From Polyangia bacterium (GTDB taxonomy: Bacteria > Myxococcota_A > Polyangia > Nannocystales > Nannocystaceae), in NCBI GenBank assembly GCA_030429545.1, contig JAUIFF010000002.1, forward strand, positions 496,001 through 560,000: DNA of 64,000 nucleotides, written 5' to 3'. Positions within the stretch are counted from its first letter, which is position 1; every line of letters begins with the position of its first letter. The position numbers were made by a program, and so were the translations under genes. This document shows, piece after piece, positions 43,203 to 52,336 of the stretch. The notes beneath the pieces are model-generated. The model was not told the origin of the DNA, did no database searches, and saw only the letters and a list, made by a program, of their open reading frames with translations.

Positions 43203-44174
43203 ATGATGCGAGCAGCCTGCACCTGGCTTTTGACGATTGCCCTGACGGTTGTTGCCGGCCCCGCCCACGCGGCAGATGGCGCGGTGCTCGATGGCATCGC
43301 GGCGGTCGTCAACGACGACATCGTGTTGATCAGTCAGCTCGAGCGCGAGGTCAATGTCTCGCCGTTTTTAGCCCAGGCCCTGCAATCGTTGGGACCTTCG
43401 GCCACCCAGCAGCAGGCCGAACGCGTCCGTCGCGAAGTCCGAGCCCAGGTGCTCGATGACCTGATCGAAGTGCAGTTGATCAAACGCGAGGCAGCCCGGT
43501 TTCAGATCGCGGTGTCGGAGGCCGATGTCGACCAATACATCCGCCAGATGACCGAGCAAAATGGGTTTGGCTCGGTCGACCAGTTGCGTCAGGCCGTGTT
43601 GGAAAGTGGACAGTTCGGGACCTGGGGTGACTACCGGCAAATGGTCCGCGACCAGATCCTCGTCTATCAAACCACCGGCGCGCTCACCAACTACAAGGTG
43701 TCCGAGGCCCAGGTGCGCGAGCACTACCGCAAGATGGCCCGCGACGTCGATGCCAAGGTCGAGGTTGCGAGGTTTTTGTTTACGCCACCGGCCGGCGATG
43801 CCGAGGCCCGTGACCGTGTATATGCACAGGCACAAACGGTGGCCCGGCGGTTGCGTGCCGGCGAGGATGTCGAGGCAGTCGCAGCCGAGACCGGGCAGGA
43901 GGACCTGCTGCAACAGCTCGGCCGCGGTTCGGTCGCTCCCCAGCTCGAAGATGCGATCTTTGCCGCCAAACAGGGCCAGGTCGTCGGCCCGCTGGCATCC
44001 GGGCAGGGGTTTGTGATCTACAAAATCATTGCCCGCGACGCCTCCGAAGTTCTGAGTTTCGACCAGGCCAAAGACCGCATTCGGGCGATGCTCGAGCAAC
44101 AGGCGTTAGAGCGGGCATCCAAGGAATTTCGCCAGCAGCTACGGGCCAAGGCCCACATCGATATTCGGATTTAG
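43203..44174 (+). CDS. SurA-like periplasmic peptidyl-prolyl isomerase / chaperone
   Basis: The product has 323 residues from ATG 43203; a longer in-frame ORF reaches back into the preceding gene and was rejected. A signal peptide (LLTIALTVVAGPAHAAD) is followed by the SurA N-terminal domain (GIAAVVNDDIVLISQLERE, VLDDLIEVQLIKREAARF) and one parvulin domain (VARFLFTPPAGD, LLQQLGRGSVAPQLEDAIF, GFVIYKIIARD). E. coli SurA has two parvulin domains; this one has one, like many deltaproteobacterial homologues. It would help outer-membrane protein folding. Confidence 0.8.
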   Translation: MMRAACTWLLTIALTVVAGPAHAADGAVLDGIAAVVNDDIVLISQLEREVNVSPFLAQALQSLGPSATQQQAERVRREVRAQVLDDLIEVQLIKREAARFQIAVSEADVDQYIRQMTEQNGFGSVDQLRQAVLESGQFGTWGDYRQMVRDQILVYQTTGALTNYKVSEAQVREHYRKMARDVDAKVEVARFLFTPPAGDAEARDRVYAQAQTVARRLRAGEDVEAVAAETGQEDLLQQLGRGSVAPQLEDAIFAAKQGQVVGPLASGQGFVIYKIIARDASEVLSFDQAKDRIRAMLEQQALERASKEFRQQLRAKAHIDIRI

Positions 44175-44238
44175 TCCGAAGCGGCAGGATGCACCACGAA
44201 AAAGGTGTATCAGCATGTAGCTGCGGGAGGCGACCGGG

Positions 44239-44676
44239 CTAAAGCAGCTCGTGAAGACTGTCGGGCATGGCCTGCTGCCCCTGGCTGAGGACATCACCTA
44301 GGCGCGCGCGCAAGACAGTATCGTCGAACGGCTTGGTCACATATGCATGTGCACCATTTCGCAGGCCCCAGTAGCGATCGGTCTCACGGGTAAAGGTGGT
44401 GACATAGACAAACGGCGGAACTTCAAAGTCCGTTTGTTCACGTCGAAGTTTACGCAGCAGGGCAAGCCCGTTGAGCCCCTCTAGCGCCACTTCGCAGATC
44501 ACCAGGCACGGGTGTAGCTCAGCTATTTTTTGCTCGGCCTCGACCCCAGATGCGCAGCCGACCGTTGTGACCTGGCGTCCGACATCGGCCGCCGCAGTCG
44601 TTGCAAGTTCAACTAATCGCTGACGGGTCGCCGGATCCGGGTCGGCGACGACGATGGTCGAGGTCGGCACCGACAT
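44239..44676 (-). CDS. Receiver-like domain protein with Glu at the phosphorylation site
   Basis: The product has 145 residues, a single CheY-like domain: IVVADPDPATRQRLVELA (acidic pocket), LVICEVALEGLNGLALLRK, FVYVTTFTRET and AYVTKPFDDTVLR (Lys). The residue that should be the phospho-accepting Asp (LLDV in typical receivers) is Glu here (ICEV), a substitution that often mimics the phosphorylated state. It starts two bases after the stop of the DUF4388 gene, so the two form an operon divergent from the double kinase. Confidence 0.8.
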   Translation of the reverse strand: MSVPTSTIVVADPDPATRQRLVELATTAAADVGRQVTTVGCASGVEAEQKIAELHPCLVICEVALEGLNGLALLRKLRREQTDFEVPPFVYVTTFTRETDRYWGLRNGAHAYVTKPFDDTVLRARLGDVLSQGQQAMPDSLHELL

Positions 44677-44678
44677 CG

Positions 44679-45965
44679 CTAGACCACCACCGGGGTGATT
44701 TTTCGGCGCACGAGGTTGGCCTTGGCCAACCGGTGGAGGATACGCGAGACCGCAAACGTACCTGTGCGGGTCTTACGGGCGATCTCCTTGACGTTGTTGC
44801 GCCCGTTGACAGACTCCAACACGGCGAGCTCTCCCCGGGGAAACGAGTCGCGGCTGAGCTTGGCCACCTGCTCATCGATCCGCAAAAACACATCGTCGGG
44901 GTCGGGCATGTGCGGGCCCATAATGGCCTGTTCGTCGAGGCGGCGCAGACCGTCGAGCAGGGCTTCGGAAACCAGCAGTTCACGCCCGGGTACGTTCGAG
45001 GTGACGATCGATGGGTCGAGTTCGGTCCGCGGTGAAAACGTAAACGTACCTGTCTTCCAGGTCAGCAGGTGACAGGTCACCGCTCGCGCCTGGTCGAGCA
45101 TCACCATCGTCAGGTCGTCGGGGCTGAGCAGCCCGCCCTCGACCAACCGCAGTCCGAGCGGACGTTGCTGCGGATCCTTGCCAACGATGAAGGCTTCGAG
45201 TTCTTCGTCGCGTAAAAACCCGCCCTCGACCACAAACCGTCCGAGCTTGAGATCTTCACCCGCGCCGACGTACTCACCGAGGCGAATCCGGCCCTGGTCG
45301 AGGTGGAGTTTTCCCGAGGCGTCGTTGTGGGCGACTGTGAGAATCCCACGCATGCCGGCATTTCCGAGCATCTCGAGCACCGCATCGAGGCGAGAAGTCG
45401 ACAGCGTGCCGCGGATACTGACGCCCTCCGGCGGCATCGGAAGCTCTTCGTCGGCCCGCAAACTTTGGGCGAAGGCTTCGATCTGTTGCTCACTGAACTC
45501 CTGGCCAGGAAAGTGATCCGTCAGGACCTGTTGCAGTCGGTGGACACCCAAGTCGACGGAGATCGCTGCCGAAGAAACGCCCGGGTGATCGTGTTCGATG
45601 CTCTCCTGAACAACTTTTACCAACGCCGGTGTACTGAACGGACGGCGCAAACTCGGGAGATCCTCAGCCCCGGGGATCGGTGTTGGGTTACTCCGACTCA
45701 CCAGCAAGATCCCGGGCAAACTCGACGCTCCGGGAATCTTGATGAGCGCCTTTAGCACGGAAGCCGTAGACGCGGGATTTGCGGCTGCATCGAGTAAAAG
45801 CGCAATGATCGACCCGTCGCCGCCAGGACCGTGCGTCTTACACAATTCGACGGCTTCTTGACGGGAGTGTGCGTTGAACACCTGATACCCGGCGAGGCGA
45901 AGGCCAGCGGTGGCTAACTTCGCGGTCGTGGTGTTGGGGTCGTAGTAGAGGATGCCGGTGGCCAT
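44679..45965 (-). CDS. DUF4388 protein with degenerate receiver domain
   Basis: The product has 428 residues. Residues 1-125 form a receiver-like fold that keeps Asp (IALLLDAAANPAS) but has Arg for the usual Lys (LRRPFSTPAL), so phosphorylation is doubtful. Residues about 180-330 fit DUF4388 (GTLSTSRLDAVLEMLGNAG, GILTVAHNDASGKLHLDQG, RAVTCHLLTWKTGTFTF). The end (NNVKEIARKTRTGTFAVSR, ILHRLAKANLVRR) is a winged-helix-like tail. DUF4388 proteins in Myxococcota accompany kinases and gliding or signalling modules. The divergent two-kinase gene 55 bp away is the obvious partner. Confidence 0.75.
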   Translation of the reverse strand: MATGILYYDPNTTTAKLATAGLRLAGYQVFNAHSRQEAVELCKTHGPGGDGSIIALLLDAAANPASTASVLKALIKIPGASSLPGILLVSRSNPTPIPGAEDLPSLRRPFSTPALVKVVQESIEHDHPGVSSAAISVDLGVHRLQQVLTDHFPGQEFSEQQIEAFAQSLRADEELPMPPEGVSIRGTLSTSRLDAVLEMLGNAGMRGILTVAHNDASGKLHLDQGRIRLGEYVGAGEDLKLGRFVVEGGFLRDEELEAFIVGKDPQQRPLGLRLVEGGLLSPDDLTMVMLDQARAVTCHLLTWKTGTFTFSPRTELDPSIVTSNVPGRELLVSEALLDGLRRLDEQAIMGPHMPDPDDVFLRIDEQVAKLSRDSFPRGELAVLESVNGRNNVKEIARKTRTGTFAVSRILHRLAKANLVRRKITPVVV

Positions 45966-46019
45966 GAAGAGTGCAAAGGATACTCGGAATTACCGAAGTC
46001 GTGGTAGCGTTTGGCGAAC

Positions 46020-48860
46020 ATGGTGATGGGCGAGATTGAGCGACTTGATCCGCCGCAGCGTCTCGGCAACGTGACGCTGCTTGCCACGTTAGGCGAGGGC
46101 GGCATGGCCACGGTTTTCCTCGCCTCCGTGGGTCAGGATTCGCTGACGCGTTTGGCTGCGGTCAAACTGTTGCGTGAGGGGTTGGCCGACCACGACTACC
46201 GAACGCGGTTCATGGACGAGGCAAAACTCGTCCTGCGGTTGCACCATAACAACATCGTCGATGTTCGCGAGGCCGGCGAGATCGACAGCAAGTTGTTCAT
46301 CGTGATGGCCCTGATCGAGGGTCGCGACCTCGCCGATATTTGGGACCGCTGCGCCCAGGTCGGCAAGGCGTTTCCGGTGCCGCTCGCCGTCCACATCGTT
46401 CGCGAGATTCTCCGGGGACTGCACTACGCACACACCTTTCCCGGCTTGGGCTTGGTGCACCGCGACGTCTCGCCATCCAACATCTTGGTCGACTGGCAAG
46501 GCGCCGTTCGGCTCGCCGACTTCGGGCTGGCGACCTCGACACTCAAGGGAAGTTTGACGGCGCCGGGTGTCGTGTTCGGCAAGGTCGGGTACATGTCGCC
46601 GGAGCAGGCCCGGCGCGAAGTTTTAGACGGGCGGACCGATGTCTATGCCTGCGCCGCGGTGTTGTGGGAGTTGCTCACCGGTCGTCCCCTGCGTGCTGGT
46701 GAAAACATCGACACCGAGGCTGTGTCGAACTTTGTCGCGCCGGCACCGTCGAGTCTCAGCAGCCGTGTCGACCCCGAGCTCGATGCCATCGTGGTCAAGG
46801 CTTTGGCCCACAACCGCGAAGATCGGTACCTCTCGGCCCACGAGTTTATGGAGGCGCTAAGCGACTGGCTCGCGGCCCATAGCGCCGGGACTGGCCAGGA
46901 GCAGGTCAGCGAATTCATGGCGATGTTGTTTGGCGACGCCCAGATGCGTGAGCGCCAGGCCCGGGAAAAACTCGTTCGTGAAATTTCGCGGACCCATGTC
47001 TACTCCCACGAAAAAAGTGGCGAAGAAGAGGCGGCCGAGGACGAAGAGATCGAACTCGACGTCGACGTCGACGACCCGGGAGAGAGCGACAACCGGCCCA
47101 ACCGCGTCAACAAAAAGCCTCCTCCACATGACCCTCGGGACATCGAGCTGATCGAGCCCAAGACTGTCATCGCCGAGCGCTACGAGATCGTCAATCAGAT
47201 CGGGCGCGGCGGCATGGGCACCGTCTATCTCGGTGAACATACAACTGTTGGCCGCCGGGTGGCGATCAAGGTTCTCACGCACCAGTGGAGCCGCAACGAG
47301 CTGGTGGCCAAGCGCTTCCGTGCCGAAGCCCGCGCCGCCAGTGCCGCCGGCCACCCCAACATCATCGAAGTCTTCGACGCCGGGGAACTTCCCGACGGGC
47401 GCCTTTACCTGGTCATGGAGTACCTGACCGGGCGCAACCTCTACGACGAGATCCAGGATCTCGGGACCCTGCAGGTCGGCCGGGCCTGTCGAATTATTCG
47501 GGCCGTGGCCCGGGCAATTCGGGCGGCCCACGATGTCGGGATCATCCACCGCGACCTCAAGCCCGACAACGTCATGTTTGTGCCGTTGCCCGAGGGCGAG
47601 GGCGAGACCGTCAAGGTTTTGGACTTCGGTATTTCGGCCGGAGCCGAGCGCACCGAAAGCCAGGCGCGACTGACCGTGCCGGGCCACGCCCTCGGCACGC
47701 CCGAATACATGGCGCCCGAGCAGGCCAAGGGCAAGGACGCGACCGAGGCCTTCGATATCTACGCCCTGGGCGTGATGCTCTACGAGGTCTTGGTCGGCGA
47801 GCCGCCGTTTGTCTCGAACAACCTGGTCGAGATCATGGCCCGCAAGTCGACCGAACGGGCGCCGAGCCTTGGCGAGAAGCGGCCCGACCTGTCGAAAAAC
47901 CTGATCAGCCTGGTCGACGACTGTTTGGAGATCGACCCCAAAAACCGGCCTGCGACCGCGCGTGACTTCCTTGTTCGGATGGACGAAGTCATGCGTGGGC
48001 TGCCGGTTGAGGAGCGCGTTGGCCTCGACATGACCGACGCATCGTTGGTGGTCCCGCCCACCCACAGTGCCACCCAGGCCTCGCACGATGATTCCGGTGA
48101 GTTTGAGGGCGACGTTGTCCCGGTCGACCGGCTGCCGTCGTCGAGCACCCCGTCGCTCAACGACCCCAACACCCGCAAGTTGCTCGCCGCCGGCATCATG
48201 GTTGTGGGTACAATTTTGCTGCTTTGGGGTCTGTTTTCACCGCCGGACACCGAAGTCGTCGCCGACACCGGCCCCCCGGCCTCCGATTCGCAGGGAGCCG
48301 ATTCGGACGGTAATGTTGCAGATACAAAGACCTCGGCAGGCCAGACCTCGGCAGGCCAGACCTCCTCGGGTCGCACGACCGCGCCGAAGACCTCATCGGG
48401 CCAGCAGGTGCCACCCAAGACCACCAATGCAGCCGATCCCACCGGTGGGCCTGAGCCGACAACCACAGGTGACCCGACCACGGGTGGGCCCACAGGCGAG
48501 CCGACAACAGGCGAACCAACGACTGACGATCCGACAACCACCACGGGAGACCCGACCACCACGACCGGTGGTAGTACAAACAAAGCGCCGGACACCCGCT
48601 ACAACACTCCAGAGTGCAAGCAGACGGTGGCAGCGGCCCTCGAGGCGCGCAAGGCAGGCGACTTCCGCGGGATGCTGACCCACCTCAAAAAGCGCTACTG
48701 CTGGAAGAGCAAACGCGACAACGCGAAGTTGCAGACCCAGGCGTTCAAGGAGACCAAACAGTTTGCCCGCTGCATCAAGGCAGGCAAAAAACTCTCCGAC
48801 CCCGAGGTCAAAAGCTGGGTCAAGCTGTGCACCAAGCGTCTCGAAATCGAGGGCGGCTAG
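46020..48860 (+). CDS. Membrane Ser/Thr kinase with two kinase domains
   Basis: The product has 946 residues. The start is ATG 46020 rather than the TTG at 46011. Kinase 1 (about 15-290): LLATLGEGGMATVFL, RLAAVKLLREG, LVHRDVSPSNILV, RLADFGLATS. Kinase 2 (about 390-660): IVNQIGRGGMGTVYLG, RRVAIKVLTH, GIIHRDLKPDNVMF, KVLDFGISAG, LGTPEYMAPEQAKG. Catalytic Lys, HRD and DFG residues are present in both. A helix (LLAAGIMVVGTILLLWGLF) leads to a periplasmic Thr/Gly/Pro stalk of about 110 residues and a helical end with three Cys. Such double kinases are rare; cross-phosphorylation between the domains is plausible. Confidence 0.85.
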   Translation: MVMGEIERLDPPQRLGNVTLLATLGEGGMATVFLASVGQDSLTRLAAVKLLREGLADHDYRTRFMDEAKLVLRLHHNNIVDVREAGEIDSKLFIVMALIEGRDLADIWDRCAQVGKAFPVPLAVHIVREILRGLHYAHTFPGLGLVHRDVSPSNILVDWQGAVRLADFGLATSTLKGSLTAPGVVFGKVGYMSPEQARREVLDGRTDVYACAAVLWELLTGRPLRAGENIDTEAVSNFVAPAPSSLSSRVDPELDAIVVKALAHNREDRYLSAHEFMEALSDWLAAHSAGTGQEQVSEFMAMLFGDAQMRERQAREKLVREISRTHVYSHEKSGEEEAAEDEEIELDVDVDDPGESDNRPNRVNKKPPPHDPRDIELIEPKTVIAERYEIVNQIGRGGMGTVYLGEHTTVGRRVAIKVLTHQWSRNELVAKRFRAEARAASAAGHPNIIEVFDAGELPDGRLYLVMEYLTGRNLYDEIQDLGTLQVGRACRIIRAVARAIRAAHDVGIIHRDLKPDNVMFVPLPEGEGETVKVLDFGISAGAERTESQARLTVPGHALGTPEYMAPEQAKGKDATEAFDIYALGVMLYEVLVGEPPFVSNNLVEIMARKSTERAPSLGEKRPDLSKNLISLVDDCLEIDPKNRPATARDFLVRMDEVMRGLPVEERVGLDMTDASLVVPPTHSATQASHDDSGEFEGDVVPVDRLPSSSTPSLNDPNTRKLLAAGIMVVGTILLLWGLFSPPDTEVVADTGPPASDSQGADSDGNVADTKTSAGQTSAGQTSSGRTTAPKTSSGQQVPPKTTNAADPTGGPEPTTTGDPTTGGPTGEPTTGEPTTDDPTTTTGDPTTTTGGSTNKAPDTRYNTPECKQTVAAALEARKAGDFRGMLTHLKKRYCWKSKRDNAKLQTQAFKETKQFARCIKAGKKLSDPEVKSWVKLCTKRLEIEGG

Positions 48861-49238
48861 GTTCCCCAGAGTGTTTGTGCATACATCATTTTTAGGTGTG
48901 ATCGCAGTGTGGGTCACAAATGGTGTATCAGCAAATGTTGCTCCCGATTTGAGCCGTGTGGCCGGTTTGACACCAGTGTGGCGTCGCGATCGTTGGCGAT
49001 AAAACGCGTTCGGTAAAGATCCCGCAGCCAACGGCTATTTTCGCCCATGTGGTCTGCTCAGCGCCCGATGGTGTTCAAGTTGTTAGAAATATGACTAATT
49101 TTTCGCTGATCTCGCGTTAAAGTCACGCTGTGGTTGCGCGTCGAGCTGCGCGGCCTGCGGGCAAAGACGGCAAAGACTCGACTGTAGGGGCGAGCCGGGG
49201 CAAACTACGGGGGGTCGTTATTTCCGACCGGTGCCGCC
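48861..49238. other. Intergenic, no gene seen
   Basis: This 378-bp spacer has no coding frame with support, strong hairpin or repeat. It contains a TGTATCAGCA sequence near 48922, a one-mismatch copy of the dispersed palindrome described in the findings. Confidence 0.5.
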
Positions 49239-50135
49239 ATGTTTTTATCGACGCTGCTCGCAGTCTCGCTCGCGCTTCCATCCCCTGTGGTGATGGTCTC
49301 GTCCCTCGCAACCCCCATCGCCCCGCTGATGCAGTCCACCAGCGGCGCCAGAGCCGAGGTCGAGGTCAACTTCAAAGGTTTTGGCTCCCGCGAAAACGAA
49401 GCCGGCAGGCTCGAGAGTCGGGCCTTAGAGTCGGTCCAAGACGCCGGCGTCGGCAAGCCCCGCAACGAGAAGGACCCACTGGTTGTATTTACAATCGAAG
49501 CCATGGGTCCGGCCGGTGACGAGGGCTACCGCGTAACACTCGATGCCACCGTCGAGGGCAAGAGCCTGCTCGACACCCCGATCGAAAAAGTTTGTGAGTG
49601 GTGCACCGAGGGCGAAGCAACCGGTACGATCAGTCAGGTGTTTTCCTCGGTTGTGCCCGTGCTCGACCGTTATGCCGAGGACCTCAAGGCCGAGGAAGAG
49701 GCTGCTGCCAAGGCTGCAGCCGAAGCTGCCAAGGCCAACGCCAACAACGGCAACTCGGGCAATACGGGTAACACCGGGAACACGGGCAACACCGGCAACA
49801 AGACCGGGCCGGGCGGACCCAACGATACCCAGCCAACCGGGATGGGAAGCCTCGGCAAGATCGGGGTAGGGACAACCGTTGCAGGTGCAATCGCTGCCGG
49901 TGTTGGGATCGGCCTAGTGGTCAGCCCGATGCGTCAAAACGATCCCGCCGTCGGTTACGAATTCACCAACTACAAACCCCCTGGCTTTGCCCTGCTCGGT
50001 GTCGGTGGTGCAGCGCTGGTCGCTGGGGTTGCCATGATCATCGTCGACAAGCGCAAACGCGACAAGAGGTCGACTTCGATCGCTCCGGTTGCCACACCCA
50101 CCACTGCCGGGTTGATGGTCTCCGGGCGCTTTTAG
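49239..50135 (+). CDS. Exported protein with Gly-Asn-Thr linker and two C-terminal helices
   Basis: The product has 298 residues. A signal (MFLSTLLAVSLALPSPVVMV) precedes a domain of about 130 residues (VEVNFKGFGSRENEAGRLE, RVTLDATVEGKSLLDTP, VCEWCTEGEATGTIS). Then come an alanine/lysine helix, five GNTGNTG-type units, and two hydrophobic helices (TTVAGAIAAGVGIGLVVS, FALLGVGGAALVAGVAMII) joined by a short loop. PEGA-kinase-associated proteins in Myxococcota have a similar two-helix end. It follows the double kinase; no family assigned. Confidence 0.55.
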   Translation: MFLSTLLAVSLALPSPVVMVSSLATPIAPLMQSTSGARAEVEVNFKGFGSRENEAGRLESRALESVQDAGVGKPRNEKDPLVVFTIEAMGPAGDEGYRVTLDATVEGKSLLDTPIEKVCEWCTEGEATGTISQVFSSVVPVLDRYAEDLKAEEEAAAKAAAEAAKANANNGNSGNTGNTGNTGNTGNKTGPGGPNDTQPTGMGSLGKIGVGTTVAGAIAAGVGIGLVVSPMRQNDPAVGYEFTNYKPPGFALLGVGGAALVAGVAMIIVDKRKRDKRSTSIAPVATPTTAGLMVSGRF

Positions 50136-50218
50136 CAGTTCGACCGCTCCGATTCGACGACATGGAGTTGGACTGCTTTCAAATGTATACACATCGATCC
50201 TACGCTGGACAATGACTT

Positions 50219-51847
50219 ATGAACATGCCTCATGCCATCAAGACGAGACAGTTGCTCGGTACCGTCGCCACCGGGCTCGGCGGGATATTGCTTGCAACCC
50301 TTCAGGTCGGGTGCCCATTTACCAATCAAAATCACTGCGCCCTCAACCAGGGAGCCTGCGACGGCGGCCTGGTGTGCAGCATGTGTGCATCGGAGAACAA
50401 CGGGTGTGTCGCCTCGGTCGAGGACAGCTGCCGCTTCGGCTCAGACACCGACACCGCGACCACCGACACTACAACCTCGCCGACCACGCTGACTGAAACC
50501 ACGCTGACGACCGAGACCACGACCGAGACGCCGACGACAATCACCTCGGATCCGACCGACGAGACCACGACCGAAACCACCGACCCGACGGACACCGAGA
50601 TTTGTGACGTCTCCGAGCCAAACAACGGCGACTGCGAAGCTCCCACGCCGTACTGCGTCGACGGTCTGACCTGTGGCGACTGCACGGCCGTCACCTGTGG
50701 CGACATCAACACGGCAACGCCGGTTTGCGACGCCGGTTCGGGGATGTGCGTCGAATGTCTCCCCGACCAGCTCGAAGCTTGCGATGCCGGCGAGCCGATC
50801 TGCAATCAATACACCAACTCCTGCTCGACCTGTTTTGAGCACGATCAGTGTGAGTCGGGAGCCTGCGACTTTGTCACCAACTCCTGCTTTCCGACCGGCA
50901 ACACCATCTGGGTGGAAAAGCGGGCCGACTGCGAGGTTGAAGATGGGACCGAGGCCAACCCCTACTGCGAGCTCGCCGACGCGATCGAAGCCGAGACCAA
51001 CATCATGGAGCCGATTGTATTTCGCGTGAAATACAAGCCTCAGCAGCCGCACAACGCCCAGATTGTGGTCGCGGGTGCTGTGCGTTTGGCGATCATTGGC
51101 GATCACGTCGAACGCGAGCAGTACCCGGAGGTGAGCTCCAACCAGAGTCAGCCGCGGCTCGAGGTCAAGTCTGGTGCCCGAGTGTTTGTCAGCCGGATGG
51201 AGTTCAAAGACTCTGCCCAAGCTGCCCCGGCAGCGATTTCCTGCGAGGGCAACGGCAGCCGCGTGTTCCTCGACCAGGTGATGATCCGCGAAAACAAAAG
51301 CCCGCTCACGCTCGATACCAACTGCGGGGTGGAGGTTCGCCGTTCGGACATTTCCGACAACCTCAACGGGATTATCAACGACGGTGGCAACCTCACCATC
51401 ACAAACACGTTTATTACCCACAACCACAACCAGGACTACACCAACAAAGATCCGGCGCTCACGTTGTTGGGCACGGGTGAAACCACGGTGCTCTACTCGA
51501 TGATTCACGACAGTCCCGGAATCGGTGCAAGTGCAGTGGTTTGTCCGGGCTCATCGCCAATCACGATTCGCAACTCGATCATTTGGGGTGACACAAGTCT
51601 TGAGCCCCTCTACGGGACCTGCAATGAGAAGGTTGTGACCGGCACCGTCGAAGGCGACCCGCCGGCCAACTTCACAGACCTGTTCAAGCGCGACTCGACT
51701 GAGTTTGGCACCTACTCGTTGCAGCAGGCCGAGGAATCGTTGATGTCGGCCGGTTGGAAAGTTGGCGATCCCTACACCGACTTCAACGGCGATCTACGGC
51801 CTGCGGTTGACGACGCACCTGACTACGCGGGTGCCGACCTCCCCTAA
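50219..51847 (+). CDS. Cys-rich beta-helix lipoprotein, family member 1
   Basis: The product has 542 residues. Lipoprotein signal LLATLQVGCPF, Thr/Glu stalk (residues 80-125), then a Cys module (APTPYCVDGLTCGDCTAVT, PVCDAGSGMCVECLPDQLE, CSTCFEHDQCESGACDF) ending NTIWVEKRADC. The C-terminal 300 residues form a parallel beta-helix (VFRVKYKPQQPHNAQIVV, ITNTFITHNHNQDYTNKD, ITIRNSIIWGDTS) and close with DFNGDLRPAVDDAPDYAGA. Pectin-lyase-like fold without recognisable catalytic residues. First of four tandem paralogues; probably surface-exposed and carbohydrate- or protein-binding. Confidence 0.75.
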   Translation: MNMPHAIKTRQLLGTVATGLGGILLATLQVGCPFTNQNHCALNQGACDGGLVCSMCASENNGCVASVEDSCRFGSDTDTATTDTTTSPTTLTETTLTTETTTETPTTITSDPTDETTTETTDPTDTEICDVSEPNNGDCEAPTPYCVDGLTCGDCTAVTCGDINTATPVCDAGSGMCVECLPDQLEACDAGEPICNQYTNSCSTCFEHDQCESGACDFVTNSCFPTGNTIWVEKRADCEVEDGTEANPYCELADAIEAETNIMEPIVFRVKYKPQQPHNAQIVVAGAVRLAIIGDHVEREQYPEVSSNQSQPRLEVKSGARVFVSRMEFKDSAQAAPAAISCEGNGSRVFLDQVMIRENKSPLTLDTNCGVEVRRSDISDNLNGIINDGGNLTITNTFITHNHNQDYTNKDPALTLLGTGETTVLYSMIHDSPGIGASAVVCPGSSPITIRNSIIWGDTSLEPLYGTCNEKVVTGTVEGDPPANFTDLFKRDSTEFGTYSLQQAEESLMSAGWKVGDPYTDFNGDLRPAVDDAPDYAGADLP

Positions 51848-52336
51848 GCAGTCCGTGGGTTTCTCGAGGGGCCTCGCTGCCGGTTGGGTCCGGTGAACGT
51901 TGCAGTTGCACGAAGACAACTGCACGCCACAAAAGCAAAGACCGCGACGCGAGAAGCCTCCGACCGCCGGGGTGTTGGTCGCCCGCAATTTATTTGCGGA
52001 TACATGAAAAACGAGCCTGGCCGCGGGCGTAAACACGCTGGGCGCTCGCGCCGGATCTAATGCGTGTACAAGAATATCCCACGTGCGCAATGGCACGGTA
52101 GGTGTACCGTTCCGCGCATGGTGGCGGATAGTGTGTCGCAACTGCAGCCATCGCCATACGAAGCGCCCGGTCTAGGTGGTCGTGGGGTAGCCTGTCCGTT
52201 TGTCGGTGTTCGAGACGACATGACCGGTAAAACCTGCGCGATAGTGCATCTGATTTTACAAGCGCGAGCACGAGCGATTTTCGCTACTGGCCTGCAGATT
52301 GCCATGCCTACGCGAGTAGGGAATACTGCGGAGGAC
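51848..52336. other. Intergenic, no gene seen
   Basis: An in-frame extension of the next lipoprotein gene runs back to 52064, but it lacks coding character and precedes the signal peptide. One exact TGYA-N2-TRCA palindrome lies at 51901. A promoter for member 2 is expected here. Confidence 0.45.
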
